Source: Erythrobacter sp. JK5
GTDB lineage: Bacteria > Pseudomonadota > Alphaproteobacteria > Sphingomonadales > Sphingomonadaceae
Assembly: GCF_018205975.1 (NCBI RefSeq)
Contig: NZ_CP073577.1
Span: 2,170,001 to 2,234,000, forward strand
Direction of reading: 5' to 3'
DNA length: 64,000 nucleotides
Under the pieces are notes generated by a model, which saw nothing but the letters and a program-made list of their open reading frames with translations, searched no databases and was not told the DNA's origin. Shown here one piece after another: positions 53,919 to 62,167 of this stretch (position 1 is its first letter; the number at the start of each line of letters is the position of its first letter). The translations under genes were made by a program, and so were the position numbers.

Positions 53919-55108
53919 TGGCGTGTCCGCAGATCATCACCGGCGAGCAGTTCCTGACCCGCACGCTCGCGCATGTCGATTGCCAGGCCGAAATCATCGG
54001 CAGCTACGGCTATGTCGCGCTGGGGCAGCCGGGATCGCTGGCCTCCACCCTGGTGGCCGGGCTGCTTACGCTGTTCATTGCCTTTTTCGGCATTCGCCTG
54101 CTGCTCGGCCCGCCGCCGGGCGCGCGCGACGTGGTCTACGATGTGCTCAAAATCGGGATCGTGCTGACACTGGCGTTTTCGTGGCCGGCGTTTCGCACGG
54201 TGATTTACGACGTAACGCTGAAGGGGCCAGCCGAGATCGCGAGCGTGATCCAGAATACCAGCCCGTCGGGCGGGACCGGCAACCTGGTCGAGCGACTGCA
54301 GCAGGCGGACAGCCAGATCGTTGCGTTGATCGAGACCGGGACCGGTCGCCAGACCGGGCGGTTTCTCAACGAGAGCGAGCCGGGCAACACCTTCGCCGGC
54401 ACCGCCCTGCAAGACGACAGTGCGTTCGGCACCGCGCGGCTGCTGTTCCTTTCCAGCGTAATCGGAACGCTCGCGCTGCTCAGGATCGGGGCGGGGCTGC
54501 TGCTTGCGCTCGCGCCGGTCGTCGCCGGGCTCTATTTCTTCAACCAGTCGCGCGGAATATTCGCCGGGTGGCTCAAGGGTCTGGTGCTGACCATCGCCGG
54601 ATCGATCGGCGCGACGATCGTGCTCTCGGTGCAGCTGGCGATCATCGAACCGTGGCTTGTCGACGCGCTGCGGGTTCGCGCGTTCGGCTATGCAACCCCC
54701 TCGACACCGATCGAACTGTTCGCAATCATGCTCGCCTTTGCGGTGGTGCATTTCGCGATGATCTGGTTTCTGGCCAAGGTGGTGTTTCATCGCGGGTGGC
54801 TGACCCTGCCGGACATGCCGCGCTGGCGCCCGGCAGAGATTGTCAGTCAGCCGCTGGTCGCCGCCCCTGTCGACCGCGCGCCGGCGCAGATCGTCCGCGC
54901 CGAACAGGTCAGCAACACGATCGAACGCTCGCTCCGGCGCGAAGAAACGGCGACCAGCGAAAGGGTGCTCCGCCGCTCCGATACGCGCACCGCATCCTCG
55001 CGCGAGACGGTGGTATACGGGCAGGGTCCCGAGCGGCTGGGCAGCTCCTATCGCCGCCCCGCGCCGCGCATCTCGCGCGCCGCACAGAGACGGGACGATA
55101 CGCCATGA
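53915..55108 (+). CDS. virB6: Type IV secretion inner-membrane protein VirB6/TrbL
   Basis: The 397-residue protein has about six membrane helices (from VAGLLTLFIAFFGIRLLLG through LFAIMLAFAVVHFAMIWFLAKVVF), the VirB6/TrbL pattern. A basic, Arg/Ser-rich C-terminal tail of about 110 residues lies in the cytoplasm. The GTG/ATG start overlaps the virB4 stop. VirB6 forms part of the inner-membrane pore. VirB5 and VirB7, which usually flank virB6, are absent. Confidence 0.88.
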   Translation: MMACPQIITGEQFLTRTLAHVDCQAEIIGSYGYVALGQPGSLASTLVAGLLTLFIAFFGIRLLLGPPPGARDVVYDVLKIGIVLTLAFSWPAFRTVIYDVTLKGPAEIASVIQNTSPSGGTGNLVERLQQADSQIVALIETGTGRQTGRFLNESEPGNTFAGTALQDDSAFGTARLLFLSSVIGTLALLRIGAGLLLALAPVVAGLYFFNQSRGIFAGWLKGLVLTIAGSIGATIVLSVQLAIIEPWLVDALRVRAFGYATPSTPIELFAIMLAFAVVHFAMIWFLAKVVFHRGWLTLPDMPRWRPAEIVSQPLVAAPVDRAPAQIVRAEQVSNTIERSLRREETATSERVLRRSDTRTASSRETVVYGQGPERLGSSYRRPAPRISRAAQRRDDTP

Positions 55109-55839
55109 CTGCGCAACCCGAATATGATCTCGCCGACTTGCCGGTGGCCGAGAGCTGGGCGACCAGCGTCACCGACGATCTCGAACGATCGAACCGGCGC
55201 GCCTGGATCGTCGCGATTATCGCCGCGCTGATCGCGCTGATCGAAGCGCTCGCGCTGGTGTTCCTGATCCCGCTCAAGGAGGTCGAACCCTACACCTTGC
55301 TGGTCGATCGCCAGACCGGCCACGTAGAAGCGCTCGCACCGCTCGATGCACAGGTGGTCGCCCCTGACACGGCGCTCACGCGTTCGTTCCTGGTGCAATA
55401 CGTCATCGGTCGCGAAAGCTTCTCGCAGGACAGCGTGCAGGCCGACTTCCGCAAGGTCTCGCTGTGGTCGGACACTCTCGTCGGCGCGCAATATGCCCGC
55501 GCGATGGACGCGGGCAATCCGGAAAGCCCGCTTTCCTACCTGCCGCGAGGCGCCACGATCCAGACCGAGGTCAAGAGCGTCTCGACTCTGGGCGAAGGTC
55601 GGGCGATGGTGCGCTACGCCACCACCCGCACCGACGCGGGTGGCGCGCCGCAAGCGACACAACACTGGGTCGCGGTGATCGGCTATGGTTTCACCGCCGC
55701 GGAAATGAGCGAAGCCGACCGCTACATCAATCCGCTCGGCTTTCGGGTGACCAGCTATCGCCGCAGCGCGGAGACCCTGCCCGAAGCCGGTATCGTCAAC
55801 GGAGTGGCGATTCCGCAAGACGCGGACGGCGCACCATGA
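55105..55839 (+). CDS. virB8: Type IV secretion protein VirB8
   Basis: The 244-residue protein has a short cytoplasmic end, one membrane helix (IVAIIAALIALIEALALVFLIPL, about 33-55) and a periplasmic NTF2-like domain of the VirB8 family with VEPYTLLVDRQTGHVE and QHWVAVIGYGFT. VirB8 nucleates assembly of the channel. It overlaps virB6 and virB9 by four bases each. Confidence 0.92.
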   Translation: MTAQPEYDLADLPVAESWATSVTDDLERSNRRAWIVAIIAALIALIEALALVFLIPLKEVEPYTLLVDRQTGHVEALAPLDAQVVAPDTALTRSFLVQYVIGRESFSQDSVQADFRKVSLWSDTLVGAQYARAMDAGNPESPLSYLPRGATIQTEVKSVSTLGEGRAMVRYATTRTDAGGAPQATQHWVAVIGYGFTAAEMSEADRYINPLGFRVTSYRRSAETLPEAGIVNGVAIPQDADGAP

Positions 55840-56537
55840 TCCGCGCCATCACCCTTGCGCTGGCCGCGGTCTGCGCCGCTCCGGCAAGTGCGCAGGTCTT
55901 CCCGATGCCGGGCCACGACAGTCCGCGCATCCAGACGGTCGCGTGGCAGCCGGGCGAACCGATCGTCCTCACCGCATTGCCCGAAACCGCACTGACCGTG
56001 ATGCTCGAACCGGGCGAAACGATCGAGCGCGCGGTGCTGGGCGGCAACCGGCTGTGGGAGGTGACGGTCTCGGCGGAAAGCGACAGCTTCCAGGTCAAAC
56101 CGCTGGTTAACGCGGCACCGGCGACCCTCAGCGTCCAGACCGATGCCCGGCAATATGAATTCGCGCTCGAGACCGGGCAGAACCTGCAGGCCGCGTATCT
56201 GGTGCGGCTCGATTTCGGAGCGCCTGCCGAAACCGCGCAGGCCGTATCGGTCGAGGAAATCGAAGACCTCAGCTGGTCCTATCGCCTGCGGGGCGATCGC
56301 TCGGTCCGCCCCGCCTCGATCCGCGACAACGGCCGGAAGACAGTGATCGAATACGCGCCCGGACAGCCGCTGCCCGCAGTGTTCGCGATCGGTGCGACTG
56401 GCGACGAAGAGGTAGTCGACGGTTACATGCGCGGCGGAAAGTTCGTGATCGACCGTGTCCACCAGCGCCTCGTGTTCCGGATCGACAAGCAAAAGGCGAC
56501 CGCACGTCGCAACGCGCACGCGGACGGCGCGACATGA
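55836..56537 (+). CDS. virB9: Type IV secretion protein VirB9
   Basis: The 233-residue protein has a signal peptide (cut near APASAQVF) and the VirB9/CagX layout: an N-terminal domain with GEPIVLTALPETALTVML, then a C-terminal domain with WSYRLRGDRSVRPASIRDNGRKTVIEY and VDGYMRGGKFVIDRVHQRLVFRI. With VirB10, and usually VirB7, it forms the outer-membrane core complex. No virB7 lipoprotein gene is seen between virB6 and virB9. It overlaps virB10 by four bases. Confidence 0.92.
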   Translation: MIRAITLALAAVCAAPASAQVFPMPGHDSPRIQTVAWQPGEPIVLTALPETALTVMLEPGETIERAVLGGNRLWEVTVSAESDSFQVKPLVNAAPATLSVQTDARQYEFALETGQNLQAAYLVRLDFGAPAETAQAVSVEEIEDLSWSYRLRGDRSVRPASIRDNGRKTVIEYAPGQPLPAVFAIGATGDEEVVDGYMRGGKFVIDRVHQRLVFRIDKQKATARRNAHADGAT

Positions 56538-57580
56538 GCGAGTCTGCCGAATCCGCCCAGGACCCGCGCGATGTCCGCCCGGTGATCGCGACCGGTTCGC
56601 CCGGCAATTGGGGCCTGTGGGCCTTTCTTGGCCTTCTCGCGATCGGAGGACTGGTGCTGTTCAACGCGCTCAACGCCTCGCGCGAGGCTGCGCAGGCGCA
56701 TTCGGTGCTGGTGCCCAGCGATCAGGCGGACGGGCGCATCGCCTCGCCCGCGCCGCTGCGCGTGCCCGATCGTTTTGCCGGACGCGGTCCGCTCGAACCG
56801 GCTGCGCCGATCGAACCTGCCACGCCAGCGCAGGCTGCGAGATTTCCGGAATTCATTCCTCCGCCTGCACCGCGCCAGATTGCGCCGCTGCCGCCGCAGC
56901 CGCTGCCCGAGCCACCGCGCGCGATCCCGCCACCGACACCGCCGCGCGTGGTGTTCGACAACGCCACATCCGCTGCGAGCATCCTTGCGGAATCTGCCGC
57001 CCCGGCCGGGGCCGAGCGCGTGGCCGCAGGCCGACTGCGCAACCCCTCGCGCACGATCCCGCAGGGCACGGTGATCCCGGCAGTGCTAGAGACCGCGCTC
57101 GATTCGACTCGCGCGGGGGGCGCGCGGGCGCTGGTGCAACGCGACGTTTCCGGGTTCGACGGCACGCGGGTGCTGATCCCGCGCGGCAGCCGGCTGTATG
57201 GCGAATACGAAGCCGAATTGCGCCGCGGCCAGAACCGCGCGCTGGTGCGCTGGACCCGCCTGATCCGGCCCGACGGCGTGACGATCGCGCTCGATTCACC
57301 GTCTTCGGATCCGCTCGGCCGGGCGGGCATTCGCGGCAAGGTCGATACCAAGTTCCTGCAGCGGTTCGGCGGGGCAATCCTGCAATCGGTGCTCGATATC
57401 GGGGTCGGCCTCGCGGTCAACGAAGCCAGCAACGGCGTGATCGTCGCGCTCCCCGGCAGCACCCAGAACGTGCAGGTCACCGACCAGCAGAGCGTGCAGC
57501 CGACGCTCAAGGTCAAACACGGAACCAGCGTTTCGGTGTTCGTTGCGCGCGATCTCGATTTCTCGACGGTCGAACAATGA
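56534..57580 (+). CDS. virB10: Type IV secretion protein VirB10
   Basis: The 348-residue protein has a cytoplasmic N-terminus, one membrane helix (about 29-47), then a Pro-rich periplasmic stretch (about 75-135). The C-terminal TrbI/VirB10 beta-barrel domain follows, with IPQGTVIPAVLETALDSTRAGGARALVQRDV and the antenna-region motif RVLIPRGSRLYGEYEA. VirB10 spans the envelope and senses ATP use below. It overlaps virB9 and virB11 by four bases. Confidence 0.93.
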   Translation: MSESAESAQDPRDVRPVIATGSPGNWGLWAFLGLLAIGGLVLFNALNASREAAQAHSVLVPSDQADGRIASPAPLRVPDRFAGRGPLEPAAPIEPATPAQAARFPEFIPPPAPRQIAPLPPQPLPEPPRAIPPPTPPRVVFDNATSAASILAESAAPAGAERVAAGRLRNPSRTIPQGTVIPAVLETALDSTRAGGARALVQRDVSGFDGTRVLIPRGSRLYGEYEAELRRGQNRALVRWTRLIRPDGVTIALDSPSSDPLGRAGIRGKVDTKFLQRFGGAILQSVLDIGVGLAVNEASNGVIVALPGSTQNVQVTDQQSVQPTLKVKHGTSVSVFVARDLDFSTVEQ

Positions 57581-58554
57581 GCGCTGTCGGCGCGGGCTAT
57601 TACCTCGACAGCTTCCTCGCACCGCTCGCCCCGGTGCTCGAGCGCGCCGACGTGACCGATATCTGGATCAATCGTCCCGGCGAATTGTGGATCGAAAGCA
57701 TCGGCGGCGGGATCGAGCGGATGGCCGAACCGGGGCTCGACGAAAAGCTGCTCGAACGGCTCGCGCGCCAGATCGCGGCGCATTCGGCGCAAGGTATCAG
57801 CCGCGCGCAGCCGCTGCTCGCAGCAACGTTGCCCGATGGATCGCGGGTCCAGATCGCCGCGCCTCCGGCCACCCGCGGCGGCCATGTCTTCGCTATCCGG
57901 CGGCATGTTTCGGCGGATCTGTCGCTGGCCGACTGGGAAGACTCGGAGGCGTTCGCCGACATCGCCACCGGCTCGGTCGAGGTCGGCGCGGATCGGCGCT
58001 TTCGCGCGCTGGGCGGGCGCGAGGCGGCCTCCTGCCTGCGGGCGGCGGTGCAGGACCGGCGCAACATCCTCGTCTCCGGCGGCACCTCGAGCGGCAAGAC
58101 CACCTTCCTCAACGCGCTGCTGGCGGAAATTCCCGCGGGCGAGCGGCTGGTGCTGATCGAAGACACGGCCGAGCTGCACCTGCGCCACGATAACGCCGTC
58201 GGGCTGATCGCCGCGCGCGGGGAATTGAGCGAAGCCGAGATTTCCGCCGAGGATCTGCTGATTGCCGCGTTGCGCATGCGCCCCGACCGCATCATTCTGG
58301 GCGAGCTGCGCGGGATCGAGGCCTTTACCTTCCTGCGCGCGGTCAACACCGGTCACCCCGGTTCGATGACCACCATCCACGCCGACACGCCGCAGCGAGC
58401 GATCGAACAGCTCGCCCTGCTTGTGCTGCAAGCCGGCTCCAAACTCAGCCGCGACGATGTGCGGCACTATGTGCGCGAAAGCGTGGACGTGTTCGTCCAG
58501 CTCGAACGGCGCGAAGGCAAGCGCCGGATCAGCCAGGTGCTTGCCGCGGATTAG
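57577..58554 (+). CDS. virB11: Type IV secretion ATPase VirB11
   Basis: The 325-residue hexameric ATPase shows Walker A GGTSSGKTT (about 168-176), the Asp box LIEDTAEL, Walker B RPDRIILGELRG and the His box GHPGSMTTIHAD. It switches the system between pilus building and transport. It is the last gene of the plus-strand operon; the convergent virB2 gene ends only 9 bases past its stop. Confidence 0.94.
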   Translation: MSAVGAGYYLDSFLAPLAPVLERADVTDIWINRPGELWIESIGGGIERMAEPGLDEKLLERLARQIAAHSAQGISRAQPLLAATLPDGSRVQIAAPPATRGGHVFAIRRHVSADLSLADWEDSEAFADIATGSVEVGADRRFRALGGREAASCLRAAVQDRRNILVSGGTSSGKTTFLNALLAEIPAGERLVLIEDTAELHLRHDNAVGLIAARGELSEAEISAEDLLIAALRMRPDRIILGELRGIEAFTFLRAVNTGHPGSMTTIHADTPQRAIEQLALLVLQAGSKLSRDDVRHYVRESVDVFVQLERREGKRRISQVLAAD

Positions 58555-58563
58555 GCCAGCATT

Positions 58564-58911
58564 TCAGTCGACCGTTTCGTTGCCCGCATAGGGATCGAAC
58601 GGATTGCCGCGCCGGCTCGGCGGCGGGGCTGTCGATTCGAGTTCCCGCGCGATCGCGACCGCGGGCACCGGCGGCGCGGCGACGGGGACGCTGCCCTGCG
58701 GCACCGCCGTGATCAGCGCAGTCGCGATCTGTCCCGAACCGATCAGGATGAACCCACCGAGGATTACCAGCGCCCCGCGCCGGACCGCGATCCGCCCCGT
58801 CAGCAGCTGGAAACCGACGACCGCGACCGCGATGGTCAGCAGCACGGTGACCAGCGGGCCGGTCACCAGCGCGACCAGCCAATCGAGCGCGGCTGTGAGT
58901 GTGCTCGTCAT
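58564..58911 (-). CDS. virB2: TrbC/VirB2-type pilin on the opposite strand
   Basis: The 115-residue protein has a start without a clear cleavable signal (MTSTLTAALDWLVALVTGP), then two hydrophobic helices (VLLTIAVAVVGFQLLTG and RRGALVILGGFILIGSGQIATAL) in the VirB2/TrbC spacing. A hydrophilic C-terminal tail ends FDPYAGNETVD. The major pilin gene normally sits at the head of the virB operon; here it is convergent with virB11 and lies downstream of the fibre-like gene (18 bases apart). The identification rests on the membrane pattern and location. Confidence 0.72.
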   Translation of the reverse strand: MTSTLTAALDWLVALVTGPLVTVLLTIAVAVVGFQLLTGRIAVRRGALVILGGFILIGSGQIATALITAVPQGSVPVAAPPVPAVAIARELESTAPPPSRRGNPFDPYAGNETVD

Positions 58912-58929
58912 CCCCCCTCCGTTCCCGCG

Positions 58930-59841
58930 TCAGTATACCCGTTCGACATAGACCGCGAACCCATCCATCGTCCCGGCTGACGTGTAAATGCGAAACGCGT
59001 TGAAGTCTCCCGCTGGCAGGTCGTTGTTGTGCCCGCCGACATTCCGGATGATGTTGCCGATACCGGTGTCGACGCTGAAAATCTCTCCGACGAGTGCGAA
59101 CTTCTCGGTTGTCGTGACGTTCAGACCTGCGAGCGTGAAGGCGATGATCGTGTTGCGACCGCTATCGACGGTGCGCCGGCCACTGATATCGATCGCGCTC
59201 GACGCACCCAGATCGTAGGACTTATAATTGCCCGCACCGTCAAAGAACGTCTGGCCATTGTCGCTCGAGATGCGGAAGTAGATCCGGGTATCGGCGTCGT
59301 TCGTTCCTTTGACCAGCACGCGGTAGGCATAGCCGTCATCGGCATCGAGCTTCACGTCGATAAAATTGTCGCCCGGAGTGACGACGGTGTATTTGGTAGC
59401 AAGCGCGCTGCCCCCTCCTCCGCCGCCACCGCCCAGCGCGCCGCTGTCGGCAAAGGTCACGCGGCCCTTCTCGTCTACAGTGATGGTGGCATTGGTGTAG
59501 GTACCGGGGGTGACGCCGGTTGCGGTGAGCGAGGTCGCAGTGCCACCCGAAGTGGTGACGTCGCCGGTCAGGTCTCCGCCGGTTATCCCAGTAGCCCCCT
59601 CGAATACCGCAATTTCGCCCGCGTTGGGCGAACCTTCGTGCGTGACGGCATTGTCGCGCGTTTCGTCGATGCAGGCCGCGACCGCGGTGAAATTGTCCAT
59701 GACCTCGGTGGCGTCGGCCACTTGTCCGTTCGAGATCGTGTTGGGGACGACACACTGCTGCGCGTGTGCAGGACCGGCGATCAAGTGCGATCCGAAGAAC
59801 AGGAAAACCCCCAGAACACTACCGACAAATATATTGCGCAT
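58930..59841 (-). CDS. Exported phage-tail-fibre-like protein
   Basis: The 303-residue protein has a signal peptide (MRNIFVGSVLGVFLFFGSHLIAG, cut near AHAQQC). It then carries phage-fibre features: VADATEVMDNFTAVAAC, a repeat-like block (LTGDVTTSGGTATSLTATG, TYTNATITVDEKGRVTFADSG) and an eight-Gly linker. A beta-rich C-terminal domain ends MDGFAVYVERVY. Phage fibres with such blocks bind cell-surface receptors, but no other phage gene is nearby. It is 18 bases upstream of virB2 on the same strand, so the two are probably co-transcribed and the protein may decorate the pilus. The ATG at 59841 was chosen for the signal peptide. Confidence 0.7.
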   Translation of the reverse strand: MRNIFVGSVLGVFLFFGSHLIAGPAHAQQCVVPNTISNGQVADATEVMDNFTAVAACIDETRDNAVTHEGSPNAGEIAVFEGATGITGGDLTGDVTTSGGTATSLTATGVTPGTYTNATITVDEKGRVTFADSGALGGGGGGGGSALATKYTVVTPGDNFIDVKLDADDGYAYRVLVKGTNDADTRIYFRISSDNGQTFFDGAGNYKSYDLGASSAIDISGRRTVDSGRNTIIAFTLAGLNVTTTEKFALVGEIFSVDTGIGNIIRNVGGHNNDLPAGDFNAFRIYTSAGTMDGFAVYVERVY

Positions 59842-59995
59842 AACCGACCCCCGTTTTTCAGTATGACTGCGCACAATTCTTATGCAGGTAAGGCGTCAAC
59901 TCAAGAAATATTTGTACGCTGTCTTGAAAAAGAAGGAAGGTGTCGAGCGCGCAGTTGCCCGGACCACCCCGATGGATGCGGCCGGCAGGTCGCTC

Positions 59996-60071
59996 GGCGA
60001 GCCCGTTGTAGGCGTAGCTCTGCGCGCCGATCGTGCTGCGGCCGTAGCTCTCGAGCCGGCCGTGGCTGGAT
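59996..60071 (-). pseudogene. Short Rhs YD-repeat remnant
   Basis: On the minus strand a 76-base piece reads GRLESYGRSTIGAQSYAYNGLAE, a YD-repeat-like segment of Rhs proteins. A 49-base stretch matches 63249-63297 at 44 positions. The frame is lost on both sides, so it is a leftover of an Rhs gene and marks the far edge of the Rhs cassette region. The surrounding stretch 59842-60173 holds no other gene. Confidence 0.55.
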
Positions 60072-60173
60072 AGACCAAAGAGGCTTCGCTATGAATGCGG
60101 ATTGGTGACTGGCTCCGAAAGTGTTTTGATCGCCACCCTAAGCATCCGCGTCGGAAATCCATCCGATGGTTCG

Positions 60174-60677
60174 TCAATGAATTCCACCCAAACCTCGTCT
60201 ACAGTCCAAAATAAGGTCATTCTTGGTTTGCAGTCCGTCAATCCAGATTTCCTCGACGCTCTCAATGCGCTCCAAATCATTCAACGCCGCATCGAATCTC
60301 TTCAGATGAGTGAAGTAATATGCTCTAAAAAATAGAGCTTCATCGATAAACCTTTCCCGGTGTTCTTTATTGTCGCATTCGATTATTTGTCCAAAATGCG
60401 CTGCTGCTCGTTCAAAGTTTTTCTGCTTAATTTCTATTCGATCTGCCTTGAGATACCCGCGAGGTTTATTTGGTTCAATCAAGATTGCTTGCCTGATGTC
60501 ATGAGCAGCTTTCTCGTACTTCCCCATGACTAAATAAACATATGACCTTGCGTGCCAAGATAACGCATATTCCTTATGATCTTTCAGAATATTCTCAGCT
60601 TCATTCAAGGCAAATTCTGGGTCAGACTTAGCTGTCTCAACGATTGACAAGTATCGCCCTTCAACCTCTTCAGTCAT
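60174..60677 (-). CDS. TPR-like protein, candidate immunity protein for Rhs tip 1
   Basis: The 167-residue acidic soluble protein is built of helix pairs: FALNEAENILKDHKEYALSW, YEKAAHDIRQAILIEPNKPRG and FERAAAHFGQIIE read as tetratricopeptide repeats. The start at 60677 comes one base after the stop of the Rhs tip-1 gene (TGA-G-ATG), so the two are translated together. In Rhs loci the small gene right after a toxin tip encodes its immunity protein. The DNA is AT-richer than the genome, as is typical for exchanged cassettes. The immunity role is inferred from position. Confidence 0.75.
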   Translation of the reverse strand: MTEEVEGRYLSIVETAKSDPEFALNEAENILKDHKEYALSWHARSYVYLVMGKYEKAAHDIRQAILIEPNKPRGYLKADRIEIKQKNFERAAAHFGQIIECDNKEHRERFIDEALFFRAYYFTHLKRFDAALNDLERIESVEEIWIDGLQTKNDLILDCRRGLGGIH

Positions 60678-60678
60678 C

Positions 60679-61563
60679 TCACCTCCATCGTTTTCGGGAT
60701 CGCGACGAATGACGTCCCGGTGGGCGTGGTGTTCTTGAGTCTAAGAATTTGGTCGTTCGGTTCCCTCCGCACTCTTCATCTACATAACCTTTCGCACAGT
60801 CAGTCAAGTTCATGTGACCGCCTGTAATTCTCTTGCTTGGATTGGGTTTTGATAATTCGGCTTCGCATATCTCAAAAGCCTGCTCCCATTGCTCGTCGCA
60901 CTCTTCTTTTGATCGCCTAGGAATATAGTAGTCTATCTGGGTCGGGTCTTTTGGCTCGCGCGCGGACATTGGCCGACACAAAGCCCATTGATTGGCAGCA
61001 GCGAGGGTCAAGCCCGCCGCATAAAGGACCGTTGCCTGTGGAGCCACACGAAGAAGTAGGGGATTGGGCGCTGCAGGCATTCTGAAAAGCCCCAACGGAT
61101 CGATCCCGTTCACCGGATCCGCCCCGGCATAAAAATACGGGTTCACATCGCCCGCTAGCCCGATCGGGTCCGCCTGGATGTACCGCCCCGTCACAGGGTC
61201 GTAGTCGCGGTTGCGGTTGTAGTAGAGGTTTGAGAGCACCTGCGACTGGCCGGGGAAGCCGGGGCGCAGGAAGTCGTTACCGGGGTCTACGACAGAGCCC
61301 TGCGCATCGGTGGTGACGAGCGGCACGCCGAGATGGTTGCCGTGGACCCAGTAAGTCTGGAGCGCTCCTTGCGCGTTCGGCGCTACCAGCGCGAGCGGGG
61401 CGTAGCCGGCGATATGGTCGCCGCCGCCGAACGGGTTGCCTGCCCCGGACCCCGATCCGGGGTCACTCGCAGCCGGCGGCTCCGCCCAGATGAACTCGGC
61501 CCGCACATTGAACTTAGAAGTATCTCCCCAAATTCCCGAATCGACTGGAACGGCAGAAATCAA
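60679..61563 (-). CDS. Rhs repeat-associated core fragment with C-terminal toxin tip (tip 1)
   Basis: The 294-residue frame begins with about 20 unrelated residues, then the Rhs core from VRAEFIWAEPP: NPFGGGDHIAGYAPLALV, TYWVHGNHLGVPLVTTDAQG, DPGNDFLRPGFPGQSQVLS, YYNRNRDYDPVTGRYIQADP and DPVNGIDPLGL. After DPLGL the variable tip (about residues 160-294) is Cys-rich: SKEECDEQWEQAFEICEAEL and GGHMNLTDCAKGYVDEECGGN. Core plus a fresh tip without the long Rhs shell is the pattern of a displaced orphan cassette. Toxin activity is unknown. The partner gene follows after one base. Confidence 0.82.
   Translation of the reverse strand: MISAVPVDSGIWGDTSKFNVRAEFIWAEPPAASDPGSGSGAGNPFGGGDHIAGYAPLALVAPNAQGALQTYWVHGNHLGVPLVTTDAQGSVVDPGNDFLRPGFPGQSQVLSNLYYNRNRDYDPVTGRYIQADPIGLAGDVNPYFYAGADPVNGIDPLGLFRMPAAPNPLLLRVAPQATVLYAAGLTLAAANQWALCRPMSAREPKDPTQIDYYIPRRSKEECDEQWEQAFEICEAELSKPNPSKRITGGHMNLTDCAKGYVDEECGGNRTTKFLDSRTPRPPGRHSSRSRKRWR
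61091..61506. repeat. Rhs core segment, copy A (paired with 62731-63118)
   Basis: This segment from CCCAACGGAT to GATGAACTCGGCCCGCAC closely repeats 62731-63118 on the same strand, encoding the same Rhs core. The two copies flank the tip-2 cassette and give homologous DNA for cassette exchange or deletion. Confidence 0.85.
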
Positions 61564-61622
61564 TCAACCGCTTGGTATAATTTATAATTTCTTGCTTGCA
61601 TCCGGGTCGGACGAAACTCCTC

Positions 61623-62155
61623 TCAAATTTTCAAATTGTAATCTGCATTCTTCCTAAAATCTGAAGTCAATCGCCACCCGTCCCGGAGCATTATCTGCGC
61701 TTCAGGCCCAACGAAGAACGAACGAATCCGTCCGAACTTCTTTCGAATTTCTAATCTGGCTCTATTAAATATTTGGAGAGACCATTCCCTCTGTGAAATT
61801 GTCCCGATACCCCCGAAATCAAGGTTTTCTCGCCGAAGATACCACCGAAATGAATGACCATCGAGTTGGCATTTTCCAACTGATCAACGATAACGCGATG
61901 ACCGCCTATTCGTTGTTCAACTATCCTCGGATTTATCTCGGCGTCCCGAGGAACAAACAAATATCGTTTCTCTTGTATTGAAATTCCCGTCGTGGCCTTC
62001 CCCACTGATTTCATATGAGTTAAGCCTGTAGTTCTGATTGGAAACTGGGAGTGACTACCGCCTTGAAAAATATCGAAGGGGATATCCTCTTCAACGGGTG
62101 ATAATACTTCGATCCAATCTGCACGAGTCGCGAATATTTCAATGGATTTAGACAT
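61623..62155 (-). pseudogene. Candidate immunity gene for Rhs tip 2, frame broken at a C run
   Basis: The first frame (MSKSIEIFATRADWIEVLSP) runs to 61751 and stops after a run of unrelated residues. One extra base in the five-C run at 61810-61814 restores TLISGGIGTISQREWSLQIF and continues through FGRIRSFFVGPEAQIMLRDGWRLTS to a stop at 61623, about 177 residues in all. VGPEA and the closing Tyr-Asn-Leu match a pattern I recall from Rhs-linked immunity proteins. The start is 12 bases after the repaired tip-2 stop. The break is likely an assembly indel. Confidence 0.72.
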
Positions 62156-62167
62156 TACTTGTAATCT

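Noticed and set aside
58930..59841. A prophage, suggested by the fibre-like protein
   Set aside because: No capsid, terminase, integrase or lysis genes are nearby, and the protein has a signal peptide, unlike phage fibres.
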